Shown: positions 21,128 to 31,391 of the stretch, piece by piece | Numbering within the stretch: position 1 is the first letter of the stretch | How the letters are laid out: each line of letters opens with the position of its first letter | NCBI RefSeq assembly: GCF_024029855.1 | Contig: NZ_CP097205.1 | Location: 372,001 to 436,000, forward strand | Reading direction: 5' to 3' | Length of the DNA: 64,000 nt | Source of the DNA: Buchnera aphidicola (Sipha maydis) | GTDB taxonomy: Bacteria; Pseudomonadota; Gammaproteobacteria; Enterobacterales; Enterobacteriaceae | The notes under the pieces: model-generated | What the model saw: only the letters and a program-made list of their open reading frames with translations | What the model was told of the DNA's origin: nothing | The model's database searches: none | Made by a program: the position numbers and the translations under genes

Positions 21128-21630
21128 GATTTAATATAATTTTTATTTTTTTTCATTTTTTAAAATTTTTTTTCAAGAAGATTGTTAAAAATTAAAATTT
21201 TTTATAAAAAATTTTAGAAATTTTTTTATATATAATACAAATATTATTTTTTTTGGAAATTTTTTTAAAATTTTTAATTTATATACAATTTTTAGAATTA
21301 TTTTCATAAAAATAAATTTTTATGTATTTTTTAAGTTTGAATATATATGATTTTTTACTTAGACTATGTCTGATAGAATTTTTTTTTGTAAATTAATGTA
21401 TATTTGTATTTTTTTAATTTTTTACAAATTTACTTTGTTAAAAATAGTTTTATTATATTAATTTTATTAAAATATATATTTGTAATTTATTTTTTTATGT
21501 TTCGCAAGAAGTTTTATTGTATGAAATTAACTGAATTATAAATTAAATTTTTTTTAAATATATTTTAAAAATTAATTATTAATTAATATATGTTTGTTAT
21601 AATTAATTGATTTTTTATAAGAGATTTCTT
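21128..21630. other. Gene-free spacer between argH and secB
   Basis: About 500 bases, nearly all A and T, without a credible ORF or RNA gene. In E. coli the gene upstream of secB is grxC, preceded by yibN, so the spacer may be the eroded remains of such genes plus the secB promoter. No residual similarity was recognised by eye. Confidence 0.4.
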
Positions 21631-22086
21631 ATGTTAGACAAAAAAATAAAAAAAAAAGATGCTGAATCAAAATTTCAAATTCAGAAAATTTATATAAAAA
21701 GTGTTTCTTTTAAATCTCCTCATTCTCCATATATTTTTAAAGAGAAATGGAATCCAAAAATTTCTTGTGATTTAAATACTGTGTGTAATAATCTTGAAAA
21801 TGATTTATTTAATGTTATTTTGCAAGTTTTTATAGAAGTAAAAATTGAATTAAAAACAATTTTTCAATGTAAAATTCATCAAGCTGGTATATTTTACATT
21901 TGCGGGATGTCAAAAGAAAAGTTAACTCATTGCTTAGGTGCATATTGTCCAACTATTCTTTTTCCATATGCACGTGAATCTGTTTCGAATTTAACTATAA
22001 AAGCTGGTTTTCCACAATTAAATTTAGAACCTATAAATTTTGATTTAGCTTTTAGTAAAGCTAATTTACAAAAAAAATCTGAATAA
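21631..22086 (+). CDS. secB: Protein-export chaperone SecB
   Basis: Tetrameric cytosolic chaperone that holds preproteins unfolded and passes them to SecA. The product is 151 aa (E. coli 155) from ATG 21631; a TTG at 21607 gives a longer frame but does not match the family. Conserved FQIQKIYIKSVSF and HCLGAYCPTILFPYAR are present. In E. coli gpsA and cysE follow; here a hairpin and rpoD follow directly. Confidence 0.96.
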   Translation: MLDKKIKKKDAESKFQIQKIYIKSVSFKSPHSPYIFKEKWNPKISCDLNTVCNNLENDLFNVILQVFIEVKIELKTIFQCKIHQAGIFYICGMSKEKLTHCLGAYCPTILFPYARESVSNLTIKAGFPQLNLEPINFDLAFSKANLQKKSE

Positions 22087-22130
22087 ATTTATTTATAGAA
22101 ATTAAAAATTTTTATATAAAATTTTGTTTT

Positions 22131-22162
22131 GTTAACAATAATCTTATGAAATTATTGTTAAC
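22131..22162. terminator. Bidirectional terminator between secB and rpoD
   Basis: Perfect 12-bp inverted repeat GTTAACAATAAT (22131-22142) / ATTATTGTTAAC (22151-22162) with an 8-base loop, T/A-rich on both sides, between convergent secB and rpoD. Confidence 0.7.
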
Positions 22163-22201
22163 GATATTTTTATAAAAAATTTTATTTATTTAATTAGATC
22201 T

Positions 22202-24028
22202 TTAATCATCTAAGAAACTTTTTAAAATATCAGATCGACTAGGATGTCTTAATTTTCTTAATGCTTTAGCTTCTATTTGTCTGATTCTTTCTCTAGTTAC
22301 ATCAAATTGTTTACCAACTTCTTCTAACGTATGATCTGTGTTAAGATTAATTCCGAATCTCATACGTAAAACTTTTGCTTCTCTTGGAGTTAAACTGGAT
22401 AAAATATTATTTGTTGCATGTTTTAAACTTTTTGATGTTGCTGAGTCTAATGGGAGTTCAAGAGATGTATCTTCAATAAAGTCTCCTAAATGTGAATCTT
22501 CATCGTCTCCAATTGGAGTTTCCATAGATATTGGTTCTTTTGCGATTTTCAAAACTTTTCTAATTTTTTCTTCTGAAATAAACATTTTTTCTGAAAGTTC
22601 TTCTGGTGTTGGTTCTCTTCCTATTTCTTGTAAAATTTTTCTAGATATTCTATTTAATTTATTAATTGTTTCTATCATATGTACTGGTATTCTTATTGTT
22701 CTTGCTTGATCCGCGATTGATCTTGTGATTGCTTGTCTGATCCACCAAGTGGCATATGTTGAAAATTTATATCCTCGACGATATTCAAATTTATCAACTG
22801 CTTTCATCAAACCAATATTTCCTTCTTGAATTAAATCTAAAAACTGTAATCCTCTATTTGTATATTTTTTTGCAATAGAAATTACTAATCTTAAATTTGC
22901 TTCGACCATTTCTTTTTTAGCGTATTTCGCTTTATTCTCTCCAATGATAACTTTTTTATTGATATTTTTTATTTGGCTAATAGTGAGATCAATTTTTTTT
23001 TCAATTTTAATTAATTTATCTATTCTATATTTTATTATTTTTTCTATTTTTAATAATTTTTTAGCCCATTTATGATTCATTTTTTTAACTATTTTTAGCC
23101 ATTTTTTATTTGTTTCATATTCTAAAAATAGTTTAATAAATATTTTTTTTGGAATTTTGCATTTTTTTATGCATAATTTCATTAGATTTCTTTCATGTTT
23201 GCGAATTTTTTTTATAATACGACGCATATTTTTAATTAAATAATTAAACTGTTTTGGAGCTAATTTAAATTGTTTAAATATTAAAGATAACTTTTTAATT
23301 TCTCTAATAGAGTCTTTATGGTTTCTATTTTTTTTTTTAATTGTATTATGTGTAATAATATATTGTTTTTTTAATTCTAAAAATTTTTTTTTTGCTAATT
23401 CTGGATCAATTTCATCTTCATTATTTTTTATTTGGTCTATTTTAATAGAATTTATTTCTTGAGTATTTTGTATTGAATTTTTTTGTTTTTTAGAATTGTT
23501 ATTTGGTTGTGATTTTTTTTGATCTAAAAATCCTATTATTACGTCTGAAATTTTTATTTTTCCAGATTTAATATAATCATATTGCTTTAATAAATATTTT
23601 ATAGATTTAGGATATTCAGAAACTGATGATTGAACTTCTTTAATTCCTTCTTCAATTTTTTTAGCGATTTTTATTTCACCTTCTCTAGTTAATAATTCTA
23701 CTGTTCCCATTTCTCGCATATACATACGTATTGGATCTGTTGTACGCACTAGTTCTGTTTCAACGTTTGATAGAACTTGTGTAACAGCTTCCACTGTTTC
23801 TTCATCAGTATCATTATTATTAGGATGAATAATTAAATCGTCAGAATCAGGAACTTTTTCAACTATTTCAATTCCCATTTCATTAATCATTTGCAAGATA
23901 TCTTGAACTTGCTCTGAATCAAGCATATCTTCTGGTAAATGGTCGTTAATCTCAGAAAAAGTTAAAAATCCTTTTTCTTTTCCATGATTAATAAGGGATT
24001 TTAGCTGTGATTTTTGGTTTTTATCCAT
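22202..24028 (-). CDS. rpoD: RNA polymerase primary sigma factor RpoD (sigma-70)
   Basis: Housekeeping sigma factor. The product is 608 aa (E. coli 613). Region 1.1 is at the N terminus; region 1.2 contains [20 protein letters not shown]. The non-conserved insert (about residues 160-370) is Lys/Asn/Ile-rich and strongly diverged. Regions 2.1-2.4 ([49 protein letters not shown]) and 4.2 ([20 protein letters not shown]) are nearly identical to E. coli. It is the third gene of the macromolecular synthesis operon rpsU-dnaG-rpoD. Confidence 0.98.
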   Translation of the reverse strand: MDKNQKSQLKSLINHGKEKGFLTFSEINDHLPEDMLDSEQVQDILQMINEMGIEIVEKVPDSDDLIIHPNNNDTDEETVEAVTQVLSNVETELVRTTDPIRMYMREMGTVELLTREGEIKIAKKIEEGIKEVQSSVSEYPKSIKYLLKQYDYIKSGKIKISDVIIGFLDQKKSQPNNNSKKQKNSIQNTQEINSIKIDQIKNNEDEIDPELAKKKFLELKKQYIITHNTIKKKNRNHKDSIREIKKLSLIFKQFKLAPKQFNYLIKNMRRIIKKIRKHERNLMKLCIKKCKIPKKIFIKLFLEYETNKKWLKIVKKMNHKWAKKLLKIEKIIKYRIDKLIKIEKKIDLTISQIKNINKKVIIGENKAKYAKKEMVEANLRLVISIAKKYTNRGLQFLDLIQEGNIGLMKAVDKFEYRRGYKFSTYATWWIRQAITRSIADQARTIRIPVHMIETINKLNRISRKILQEIGREPTPEELSEKMFISEEKIRKVLKIAKEPISMETPIGDDEDSHLGDFIEDTSLELPLDSATSKSLKHATNNILSSLTPREAKVLRMRFGINLNTDHTLEEVGKQFDVTRERIRQIEAKALRKLRHPSRSDILKSFLDD

Positions 24029-24104
24029 AAGATAATACCCATTCTATTTATTTAAATGAGATAGAATTTTTCTTTTGAAACTTTTAATTTATTTATTTAT
24101 AATT

Positions 24105-25856
24105 TTAAAAGTTTTTTTTTAAAGTTTTTTCTTTTTGAAGTATTTTTTTTTTTAGGATCCAAATTTTTATTTTATCTTTTTTTGTAAGTTTTTTATTTTT
24201 TTCTTTAGAAAGTAATTTTTTAATTTTTTTTTTTAATTTCTGAATATATAGAAAATTAATTATTTCGAGAAATGTTTTTTTTATTTTATTTTGGGAAATT
24301 AGATTTTTCCAATTAGATAAATATTTTATAATATAATATTTTTTGTTATTTCTATATTCTTCTAACAAAATTCCTGTATTTAATATTTTTTTTTTTTTAC
24401 ATATTTTAATTATTTTTGAGAATATCTTTATTCCTTTGTTTTTAATTTTAGAAATTTTTGAAAAATTAATATTTAATTGATGAAGTTGAGGATTTTGTAT
24501 AATTAAACTAACTAAAATTCTCATTAAACTATATTTTTTTTTTTTATATGTATTTTTTTTTTCAATAATTTTTTTTAAATTATGATGATTAAATATTCCA
24601 ATTTTTTCTCTTAATGATTTATATAAAAAAAATTGATAAGTTAGATTTGGTATCTTTTTTATTAAAGATATTGCATCATAAAAAAAATTTTTTTTTCCTT
24701 CTACTGTTTTTATATCATATTTTTTTAAAATTTTTTGAAAAAAGTATTCTGACATATATATTGCATTTTTTATTCTTTTTTTGAAAGATTTTTTTCCTTC
24801 TTTTTTGATAATTGAATCTGGATCTTCATTTTTAGGAAGAAATATAAATTTTAAAGATTTTTTTCCATCTAAATACGGTAGAGATTTTATCAAAGTTTGC
24901 CATGATGCTTGTCTTCCTGCTTGATCTCCATCATAACAAAATATAATAGTTTTAGTCATATTAAACATTTTTTTTAAATGTTCTACTGTACAAGATGTTC
25001 CTAATATTGAAATTACATTATTTATTTTCCATTGCTTTAAAAGAATTACATCAAAGTAACCTTCTACGACAATTAAATATTTCAAATTATTTTTTTTTTT
25101 TAATTCATATATTCCATATATTTGTTTTTTTTTATGAAATATTTTTGTTTCTGGAGAATTTATATATTTTGGAAATTTTTCATTTTCTTTGATCAATCTT
25201 CCACCAAAACCATTTATTTTCCCATGTTGATTTCTGATAGGAAATATAATTCTTTTATAAAATCTATCATATTTTTTTCCAGAATAATTTATGTTTATAA
25301 CTCCTGTTTGAATGAAATCTTGAATAGTATAATTTTTAGATATATTTAATATTTTTTTTGTTGTTAATGAATTTGAATAACCTAATAAAAATAAATTGAA
25401 TATTTTTTTTTTTATTCCTCGTTTTTTAATATAATCTATTTTTTTTTTAGATTTTTTATTCTTTAAATTTTTCCAATATATGTTTGATATATCGGCCATT
25501 AAATTATATAATTTTTTTTTTTGTTCATATTTTTGATAAAATTTATCATTATTCTTGGTATATGGTATAGATATATTATTTAACATCGATAATTCTTCTA
25601 TACATTCCATAAATGTTAATCCATCATAATTCATTAAAAAATCGATTGCATTTCCATGTGCATTACATCCAAAACAATGATAAATTTGCTTTTCATGATT
25701 TACAATAAAAGAAGGAGTTTTTTCTTCATGAAAAGGACATTTTGATTGATAGTTTTTACCTTTTTTTTTTAAATCTAGTTTAGATTTAATTAGATCGATA
25801 ATATTTGTTTTTAACAATACTTCAGTAATAAATGTTTTTGAAATTTTTTGAGTCAT
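24105..25856 (-). CDS. dnaG: DNA primase DnaG
   Basis: Synthesises RNA primers at the replication fork with DnaB. The start chosen is ATG 25856 (MTQKISKTF aligns exactly with E. coli MAGRIPRVF); another ATG lies three codons upstream at 25865. The product is 583 aa (E. coli 581). The CHC2 zinc finger is CPFHEEKTPS ... YHCFGC, the TOPRIM region has VVEGYFDVI and FCYDGDQAGRQAS with its acidic residues, and the C-terminal helicase-binding domain is present but strongly diverged and Lys-rich. Confidence 0.96.
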   Translation of the reverse strand: MTQKISKTFITEVLLKTNIIDLIKSKLDLKKKGKNYQSKCPFHEEKTPSFIVNHEKQIYHCFGCNAHGNAIDFLMNYDGLTFMECIEELSMLNNISIPYTKNNDKFYQKYEQKKKLYNLMADISNIYWKNLKNKKSKKKIDYIKKRGIKKKIFNLFLLGYSNSLTTKKILNISKNYTIQDFIQTGVININYSGKKYDRFYKRIIFPIRNQHGKINGFGGRLIKENEKFPKYINSPETKIFHKKKQIYGIYELKKKNNLKYLIVVEGYFDVILLKQWKINNVISILGTSCTVEHLKKMFNMTKTIIFCYDGDQAGRQASWQTLIKSLPYLDGKKSLKFIFLPKNEDPDSIIKKEGKKSFKKRIKNAIYMSEYFFQKILKKYDIKTVEGKKNFFYDAISLIKKIPNLTYQFFLYKSLREKIGIFNHHNLKKIIEKKNTYKKKKYSLMRILVSLIIQNPQLHQLNINFSKISKIKNKGIKIFSKIIKICKKKKILNTGILLEEYRNNKKYYIIKYLSNWKNLISQNKIKKTFLEIINFLYIQKLKKKIKKLLSKEKNKKLTKKDKIKIWILKKKILQKEKTLKKNF

Positions 25857-25894
25857 ATGTTTCAAATAATTTTTAAAAAGAATAAAATGAATTA

Positions 25895-25919
25895 CCGTTC
25901 GTATTAGAAATATGAACGG
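25895..25919 (-). terminator. Hairpin between rpsU and dnaG
   Basis: CCGTTC (25895-25900) pairs with GAACGG (25914-25919) and the stem extends inward by a G-U and three A-T pairs. In E. coli an internal partial terminator lies at the same place and sets the low dnaG:rpsU ratio. The same role is inferred from position. Confidence 0.5.
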
Positions 25920-25944
25920 GTTTTATTATGTAGGTAAATTTTTT

Positions 25945-26160
25945 TTAATACATACGTTTTCTAGTTAAATTTTCTCTACAGAGTTTTTTTGATAATCTTT
26001 TGATTGCTGCTGCTTTTGCTCTTTTTCTTGCTGTAGTCGGTTTTTCATAAGATTCTCTTCTACGTATTTCAGATAATATTCCAGCTTTTTCACAAGATCT
26101 TTTAAATCTTCTTAAAGCAACATCAAATGGTTCATTTTCACGTACTTTAATTATTGGCAT
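25945..26160 (-). CDS. rpsU: 30S ribosomal protein S21
   Basis: Small basic 30S protein involved in initiation. The product is 71 aa, as in E. coli, with [20 protein letters not shown] and the Arg/Lys/Ala-rich tail. First gene of the rpsU-dnaG-rpoD operon; divergent from tsaD, with about 108 bases for both promoters. Confidence 0.97.
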   Translation of the reverse strand: MPIIKVRENEPFDVALRRFKRSCEKAGILSEIRRRESYEKPTTARKRAKAAAIKRLSKKLCRENLTRKRMY

Positions 26161-26268
26161 GTTTTTCCTTATTTTTTTGTTTTATTTTTATTGATTTAAG
26201 TAGTTTATCAAATTTATCATTTGAAATCAGGTATAATAAATATTATTTACATAATACTTGAAGATAAT

Positions 26269-27276
26269 ATGAAAATTTTAGGTATTGAAACTTCATGTGA
26301 TGATACAGGAATTGCGATATATGATGCAAAGGATGGATTAATTTTTAATAAAACATTACATCAATCATTAATACATAATAAATATGGTGGTATTGTTCCT
26401 GAAATAGCTGCTAGAGAACATACATTAAATATTGTAAATTTAACCAATAAAATTTTGCAAAATCGAGAGATAAATTTTAAAAAAATTGATGCTGTGGCTT
26501 ATACTTATGGTCCTGGATTAATAGGATCATTGTTAGTTGGAGCTACTTTTGGAGCATCTTTAGCGTATTCTTTAAATATTCCTAATGTTTTGGTAAATCA
26601 TATGGAAGCGCATTTAATTTCTGTTATGATGGGGAGGGAATGTCCAATATTTCCATTTATAGGAATGTTAGTTTCTGGTAAACATACTGAATTAATTTAT
26701 GCTCATAAATTTGGAAAATATAGTATTTTAGGAAAATCTTTAGATGATAGTGCAGGCGAAGTTTTTGACAAAATAGCAAAAAATTTACATTTAAATTATC
26801 CGGGAGGTCCTGAGATTTCGAAAATTTCAAAATTTGGAGTGTCTAGAAAATATATTTTTCCTAGACCTATGTTAAATGAGTTTAATTTAAATTTTAGTTT
26901 TTCTGGTTTAAAAACTTCAGTAATAAATTTTATTAATCAAAGATCTATTCTAGATTTTCAGTTTGTAGCAGATGTTTCTAATGCTTTTGAAGAATCTATA
27001 ACCGATGTGTTAGTTTTTAAAGCAAAATTAGCTTTAAAAAAAACTAAATTAGTTCGTTTGGTTGTTGCTGGAGGAGTTAGTGTTAATAATTTATTAAGAA
27101 AAAAACTTAAAAAAATGGTTTCTTCATGTTATGGAAAAGTTTTTTTTGTTAATCCTAAATTTTGCACAGATAATGCAGCTATGATAGCATATTTAGGTAT
27201 GTTAAATTTTCAGTTAAATAAAGTTTATTCTCATCGTAAAATTAAAGTGAATCCAAAATTAAAAATATATAATTAA
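26269..27276 (+). CDS. tsaD: tRNA N6-adenosine threonylcarbamoyltransferase TsaD
   Basis: Transfers threonylcarbamoyl from TC-AMP to A37 of ANN-decoding tRNAs, with TsaB and TsaE. Start ATG 26269 gives MKILGIETSCDDTGIA, as in the family; an in-frame TTG at 26221 would add 16 residues of unlike sequence. The product is 335 aa (E. coli 337). The metal-binding HMEAH and the C-terminal CTDNAAMIAY with its Asp are kept, but the near-invariant SGGHT phosphate-loop motif reads SGKHT. Older names are gcp and ygjD. It is in the E. coli position next to rpsU. Confidence 0.95.
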   Translation: MKILGIETSCDDTGIAIYDAKDGLIFNKTLHQSLIHNKYGGIVPEIAAREHTLNIVNLTNKILQNREINFKKIDAVAYTYGPGLIGSLLVGATFGASLAYSLNIPNVLVNHMEAHLISVMMGRECPIFPFIGMLVSGKHTELIYAHKFGKYSILGKSLDDSAGEVFDKIAKNLHLNYPGGPEISKISKFGVSRKYIFPRPMLNEFNLNFSFSGLKTSVINFINQRSILDFQFVADVSNAFEESITDVLVFKAKLALKKTKLVRLVVAGGVSVNNLLRKKLKKMVSSCYGKVFFVNPKFCTDNAAMIAYLGMLNFQLNKVYSHRKIKVNPKLKIYN

Positions 27277-27391
27277 TTTTTTTTATTCTAAAAAAATTTA
27301 AGAATTTTGAATTAATTTTTTTTACATACACTATTTTTTATTTTTATGAAGATATATTATATTCTTGAAAGATAATTTGTCAGGATGGTAT

Positions 27392-28624
27392 ATGAAAGTT
27401 TATTTAGTTGGAGGTGCTGTAAGAGATTTTTTGTTAAATTTACCTATAAAAGATAGGGATTGGGTTGTTGTAGGATCTACTCCTAAAGAATTGATTAAAA
27501 AAAAATTTAAGCAAGTAGGAAAAGATTTTCCTGTATTTTTACATCCTAAAACATTTGAAGAATACGCATTAGCACGAACAGAAAAAAAATTCGGTTTTGG
27601 TTATACAGGTTTTAAAACAAGTTATTCAAAAAAAATTACTTTATATCAAGATTTATTAAGAAGAGATTTGACTATTAATGCTGTTGCTCAAGATAAAAAT
27701 GGAGATTTTATTGATCCTGTCAATGGAATTAGGGATCTTAAGTTAAGATTATTAAGGCATATTTCTAAAAATTTTCAAGATGATCCTTTAAGGATATTAA
27801 GAGTAGCTAGGTTTTCAGCAAAATTTGCACATTTAGGGTTTATTATAGTCAATAAAACAATGTATTTAATGAAAAAAATGGTTCAAAATCGTGAACTTTC
27901 TTTTTTAACTTCTCATAGAGTTTGGAATGAGACAAAAAAAGCTCTTGTGACTCAAACTCCTCATGTATATTTTTCTGTTCTAAAAAGATGTAATGCATTA
28001 TCTATATTATTCCCTGAAATTGATTATTTATATAAAATTAATTATTTTTTATTTAAAAATTATAATTTAGGTGAGCAATTTCTTTTTTCTTTATCTTCTT
28101 TTTCAAAAAATAATTTTGAAATAGATTTGAGGTTTTCTTTTTTTTGTCAATTTTTAGTTTATTATAATTTTTTTATTAAAAAAAATAAAAATTTTGTATA
28201 TAAAGATATTTTTAAAGATATTTTAATCAAAAATATGTTGTCTAGATTAGATGTTCCTATTTTTATTAGGAATTTATCGGTACATATAGCAAATAATTAT
28301 TTTTTTTTACATAATATTTTTTCTGAATCTTCTTACAACATTATTTTATTGTTTAATCGTATAAATGTTTGGAGAAATCCAATTATTATTTTAAAAATTG
28401 GAGTTTTAAGTGATTTTTGTATTTTTTTTTCAAAATGTAAAAATAATTGTAAAAAAAATAAAATTGGTATTTTTTTAAAAATAATTTTTTTTATTTTAAA
28501 TTCTGTTTCTGTGAAATTTATTATTCAACAAGGTTTTACAGGATTATGGATTAATCAAGAGTTGATTAGATTAAGAACATTTGTATTAGATATTTATAGG
28601 TTGAGAATTTTTTTAATTATCTAA
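27392..28624 (+). CDS. cca: CCA-adding tRNA nucleotidyltransferase Cca, HD domain degenerate
   Basis: Adds or repairs the 3' CCA of tRNAs; essential here because the tRNA genes in the window do not encode CCA. Start ATG 27392 ([12 protein letters not shown]) has AGGA 7 bases upstream; a TTG at 27365 is less likely. The product is 410 aa (E. coli 412). The catalytic half is intact: [16 protein letters not shown] with the DxD pair, RRDLTINA, and [13 protein letters not shown]. In the C-terminal half, the HD phosphohydrolase signature (CHDLGKG in E. coli) is replaced by CQFLVYYN, and the upstream metal-binding His of GIHTLM is also lost. The polymerase should work; the phosphatase should not. 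Confidence 0.93.
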   Translation: MKVYLVGGAVRDFLLNLPIKDRDWVVVGSTPKELIKKKFKQVGKDFPVFLHPKTFEEYALARTEKKFGFGYTGFKTSYSKKITLYQDLLRRDLTINAVAQDKNGDFIDPVNGIRDLKLRLLRHISKNFQDDPLRILRVARFSAKFAHLGFIIVNKTMYLMKKMVQNRELSFLTSHRVWNETKKALVTQTPHVYFSVLKRCNALSILFPEIDYLYKINYFLFKNYNLGEQFLFSLSSFSKNNFEIDLRFSFFCQFLVYYNFFIKKNKNFVYKDIFKDILIKNMLSRLDVPIFIRNLSVHIANNYFFLHNIFSESSYNIILLFNRINVWRNPIIILKIGVLSDFCIFFSKCKNNCKKNKIGIFLKIIFFILNSVSVKFIIQQGFTGLWINQELIRLRTFVLDIYRLRIFLII

Positions 28625-28731
28625 ATTCTGTTTAAAGATATTTCATATTTAAAAAAAAATATTTTAATAAAATAATTTATTTGAAAATTGAATAATATAT
28701 ATTTATAAATTTTTTATTTATAAAATATTTT

Positions 28732-28763
28732 TAAACGGCGATTAAACGCCGTTTAGATATTTT
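28732..28763. terminator. Terminator between cca and crr
   Basis: Perfect 9-bp GC-containing stem TAAACGGCG (28732-28740) / CGCCGTTTA (28747-28755) with a 6-base loop; on the plus strand it is followed by a T-rich run, which suits cca. It may also serve crr, which converges on it. Confidence 0.75.
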
Positions 28764-28765
28764 TT

Positions 28766-29272
28766 TTATTTTTTTTTGACATACATAATTACATTTTTTC
28801 CTGCAACAATATATCCTGTTTTTTTTTTTATAATATTTATTTCGTCTATGTTTGATATGACTACAGGAGTAATAACAGATTTTGCTGTTTTTTTTAATAG
28901 TTCTAAATCTATTTTAATTATTAATTCTCCTTTTTTTATTTTTTGATTTTCTTTTATGAAAGCTTTGAATCCATTGCCTTTTAATTTAACAGTATCGATT
29001 CCAAAATGTACAAAAATTTGAATTCCATGAGGAGATTCAATTGAAAAAGCATGTAAAGTATGAAAAATTTTTCCTATTTTTCCATCTATTGGTGCAACAA
29101 TTTTATTTCCAGTAGGATTAATGGCTATTCCATCTCCTACTATTTTTTTTGAAAAAACTACATCTGGAACATTTTCAATAGGAATTATATCACCTGAAAT
29201 TGGAGCAAAAATTTTTATTTTATTGTCTAAATGAGCATCTTTTTTTTTAAAAAAATTTGAAATAAAGCTCAT
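28766..29272 (-). CDS. crr: PTS glucose-specific IIA component Crr (IIA-Glc)
   Basis: Accepts phosphate from HPr and passes it to the glucose IIB domain (PtsG, not in the window). The product is 168 aa (E. coli 169). The phosphorylated His is at residue 89 in FVHFGID and the supporting His at 74 in TLHAFSIES. In E. coli this protein also controls adenylate cyclase and permeases; in a reduced genome transport is the likely remaining role. Third gene of ptsH-ptsI-crr. Confidence 0.96.
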   Translation of the reverse strand: MSFISNFFKKKDAHLDNKIKIFAPISGDIIPIENVPDVVFSKKIVGDGIAINPTGNKIVAPIDGKIGKIFHTLHAFSIESPHGIQIFVHFGIDTVKLKGNGFKAFIKENQKIKKGELIIKIDLELLKKTAKSVITPVVISNIDEINIIKKKTGYIVAGKNVIMYVKKK

Positions 29273-29301
29273 TATTTTCTCCTATTTTTATTTATTATTA
29301 T

Positions 29302-31029
29302 TCATAATAAATGATGTTCTGTATTAAATTTATTAAGTAATGTTTTAATTTCACTCACTGTAGATTTTTGTAATACTTTTTTTGCTAATATTTTTGCTTT
29401 TTTAAAACTAATTTTTCGAATAATATTTTTAATAATTGGTATAGAAATTGAACTCATACTTAGTTCATCTATTCCCATTCCTATTAATAAAGAAATAGCT
29501 TGTTCATTACTTGCTAATTCTCCGCAGATTCCAGTCCATTTATTTTTTTTATGTGATTCTTTAATTACCTTTTTAATTAAATATAAAACAGCGGGACTCA
29601 TGGGTTGGTATAAATCAGAAATAATTTCATTTCCACGATCTACAGCTAATGTATACTGTGTTAAATCGTTAGTTCCAATACTAAAAAAATCAACTTCTTT
29701 TGCAAGATATTTTGAAATTATAGCAGATGAAGGGGTTTCTATCATTATTCCTAATTCTATTTTTTCATCAAAATTAATTTTATTTTTTTTTAATTTTTTT
29801 TTAATTTTTTGTAGTTCGTTTTTTAAGAAATGAATTTCTTCTATTGAAATAATCATTGGGAACATTATTTTAAATTTTCCAAATGCAGAGGCGCGGAGAA
29901 TGGCTTTAATTTGATCATGTAAAATTTTAATTTTATCAATAGATACTCTAATTGCTCTCCATCCAAGAAATGGGTTTTCTTCTTTTGGAAAATTCATATA
30001 TGAAAGATTTTTATCTCCACCAATGTCCATAGTTCGAATAATTATATGTTTTCCATTCATTTTTTGAGCAACTTTTTTATAAGCTAGGAATTGTTCCTCT
30101 TCTGAAGGAAAATTATTTCTACCCATAAATAAAAATTCTGTTCTGTAAAGACCAATACATTCTGCGCCATATTTTTTTGATCCAATAGTATCAGCATAAT
30201 TTCCTATGTTTGCACCTATTTTTATCTTTTTTCCATCTTTCGTAATTGCTTGAATATTTTTTAAAGAAATTAATTTTTTTTGTTTTTTAAAGTTTTTTTC
30301 TTGTATTATTTTAAATTGTGTAATTTGTTTTTTTGATGGATTGATAATAATTTCATTATTAATACTATTAAGTATTATATAATCATTATTATTTATTTTT
30401 TTTGTAATATTTCCAGTTCCTACAATAGCTGGTATTTCTAAAGATCTAGCCATAATAGACGTATGAGAAGTTTTTCCTCCTAGGTCTGTGATAAAACCAA
30501 GTATTTTTTTAAAATTCATTTGTGCGGTTTGAGATGGAGTTAAATCTTTAGTTATAAGGATTATTTTTTTTTGGATATTATTTAAATCAATAATAGGTAT
30601 ATTAAGGAGGTTTTTTAATAATCTATTTCCTATATCACGAATATCTATTGCTCTATTTTTTAAATATTCATCTTGAAGTTTTTCTAATGATGTAATTTGC
30701 TCTTGGACTATTTTTTCTACTGCATAATCAGAAGTTATGAATTTTTTTTTAATTAAAGAAATGATTTCTTTCTCTAGTTCTTCGTCTTCTAATATTAATA
30801 TATGACTATCAAAAATAGATGCTTTTTCTTTTCCAAATTTTTTTTTTGCTTGATGTTGTATTTCTTTTAACTGTTTTTTTGATTTTTCTCTTGCTTGAAA
30901 AAATTTTTTAATTTCTATATTAATATTTTTTTTGGAAATTTTTTTTAAATTAATTTTTATTTTTTTTTCTTTGAAAAGAAGAGCTTTTCCAAAAACAATG
31001 CCTGGTGATGCTGGAATTCCTGAAATCAT
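29302..31029 (-). CDS. ptsI: PTS enzyme I (phosphoenolpyruvate-protein phosphotransferase)
   Basis: Takes phosphate from PEP and donates it to HPr, starting sugar uptake. The product is 575 aa, as in E. coli. The phosphorylated His is in GGKTSHTSIMARS near residue 189, the PEP-binding barrel shows LYRTEFLFM and SIGTNDLTQYTLAVDR, and the active-site Cys is in GICGELAS. It ends 29 bases before crr. Confidence 0.97.
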   Translation of the reverse strand: MISGIPASPGIVFGKALLFKEKKIKINLKKISKKNINIEIKKFFQAREKSKKQLKEIQHQAKKKFGKEKASIFDSHILILEDEELEKEIISLIKKKFITSDYAVEKIVQEQITSLEKLQDEYLKNRAIDIRDIGNRLLKNLLNIPIIDLNNIQKKIILITKDLTPSQTAQMNFKKILGFITDLGGKTSHTSIMARSLEIPAIVGTGNITKKINNNDYIILNSINNEIIINPSKKQITQFKIIQEKNFKKQKKLISLKNIQAITKDGKKIKIGANIGNYADTIGSKKYGAECIGLYRTEFLFMGRNNFPSEEEQFLAYKKVAQKMNGKHIIIRTMDIGGDKNLSYMNFPKEENPFLGWRAIRVSIDKIKILHDQIKAILRASAFGKFKIMFPMIISIEEIHFLKNELQKIKKKLKKNKINFDEKIELGIMIETPSSAIISKYLAKEVDFFSIGTNDLTQYTLAVDRGNEIISDLYQPMSPAVLYLIKKVIKESHKKNKWTGICGELASNEQAISLLIGMGIDELSMSSISIPIIKNIIRKISFKKAKILAKKVLQKSTVSEIKTLLNKFNTEHHLL

Positions 31030-31133
31030 GACATTACCTTTGAATAAAATAAATTATTAGTGATTAATAATATATAAATATTACAAAAAATTTAATTAAT
31101 GAAATAAAATTTTTATTTTTAATAAATGAGTAT

Positions 31134-31391
31134 TTATACGAGTTGTTTAATTAGAGTAGATAATTTTTTAATAGCTTCTTGTTCATCTGATCCATCAGCA
31201 GATAAAATTATCATACTTCCTTGAGTTAATCCTAATGTTTGTAATTTAAATAAACTTTTTGCGTTTGCTTTTTTTCCATTGGATGTTATTGTAATTGTAG
31301 AAGTATATTTTTTTGCTTCTTTCACTAATTGAGCTGCCGGTCTAGTGTGCAAACCATTTGGTGAATTAATATATATTTTTTTTTCAACCAT
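31134..31391 (-). CDS. ptsH: Phosphocarrier protein HPr
   Basis: Relays phosphate from enzyme I to sugar-specific IIA proteins. The product is 85 aa, as in E. coli. His15 is in NGLHTRPAA and Ser46 is in [15 protein letters not shown]. First gene of the pts operon. In E. coli cysK lies directly upstream; none is present here. Confidence 0.97.
   Translation of the reverse strand: MVEKKIYINSPNGLHTRPAAQLVKEAKKYTSTITITSNGKKANAKSLFKLQTLGLTQGSMIILSADGSDEQEAIKKLSTLIKQLV

Noticed and set aside
22202-24028. Possible pseudogene status of rpoD because of its Lys-rich middle
   Set aside because: The variable part corresponds to the known non-conserved region; all functional regions are intact and length is normal.
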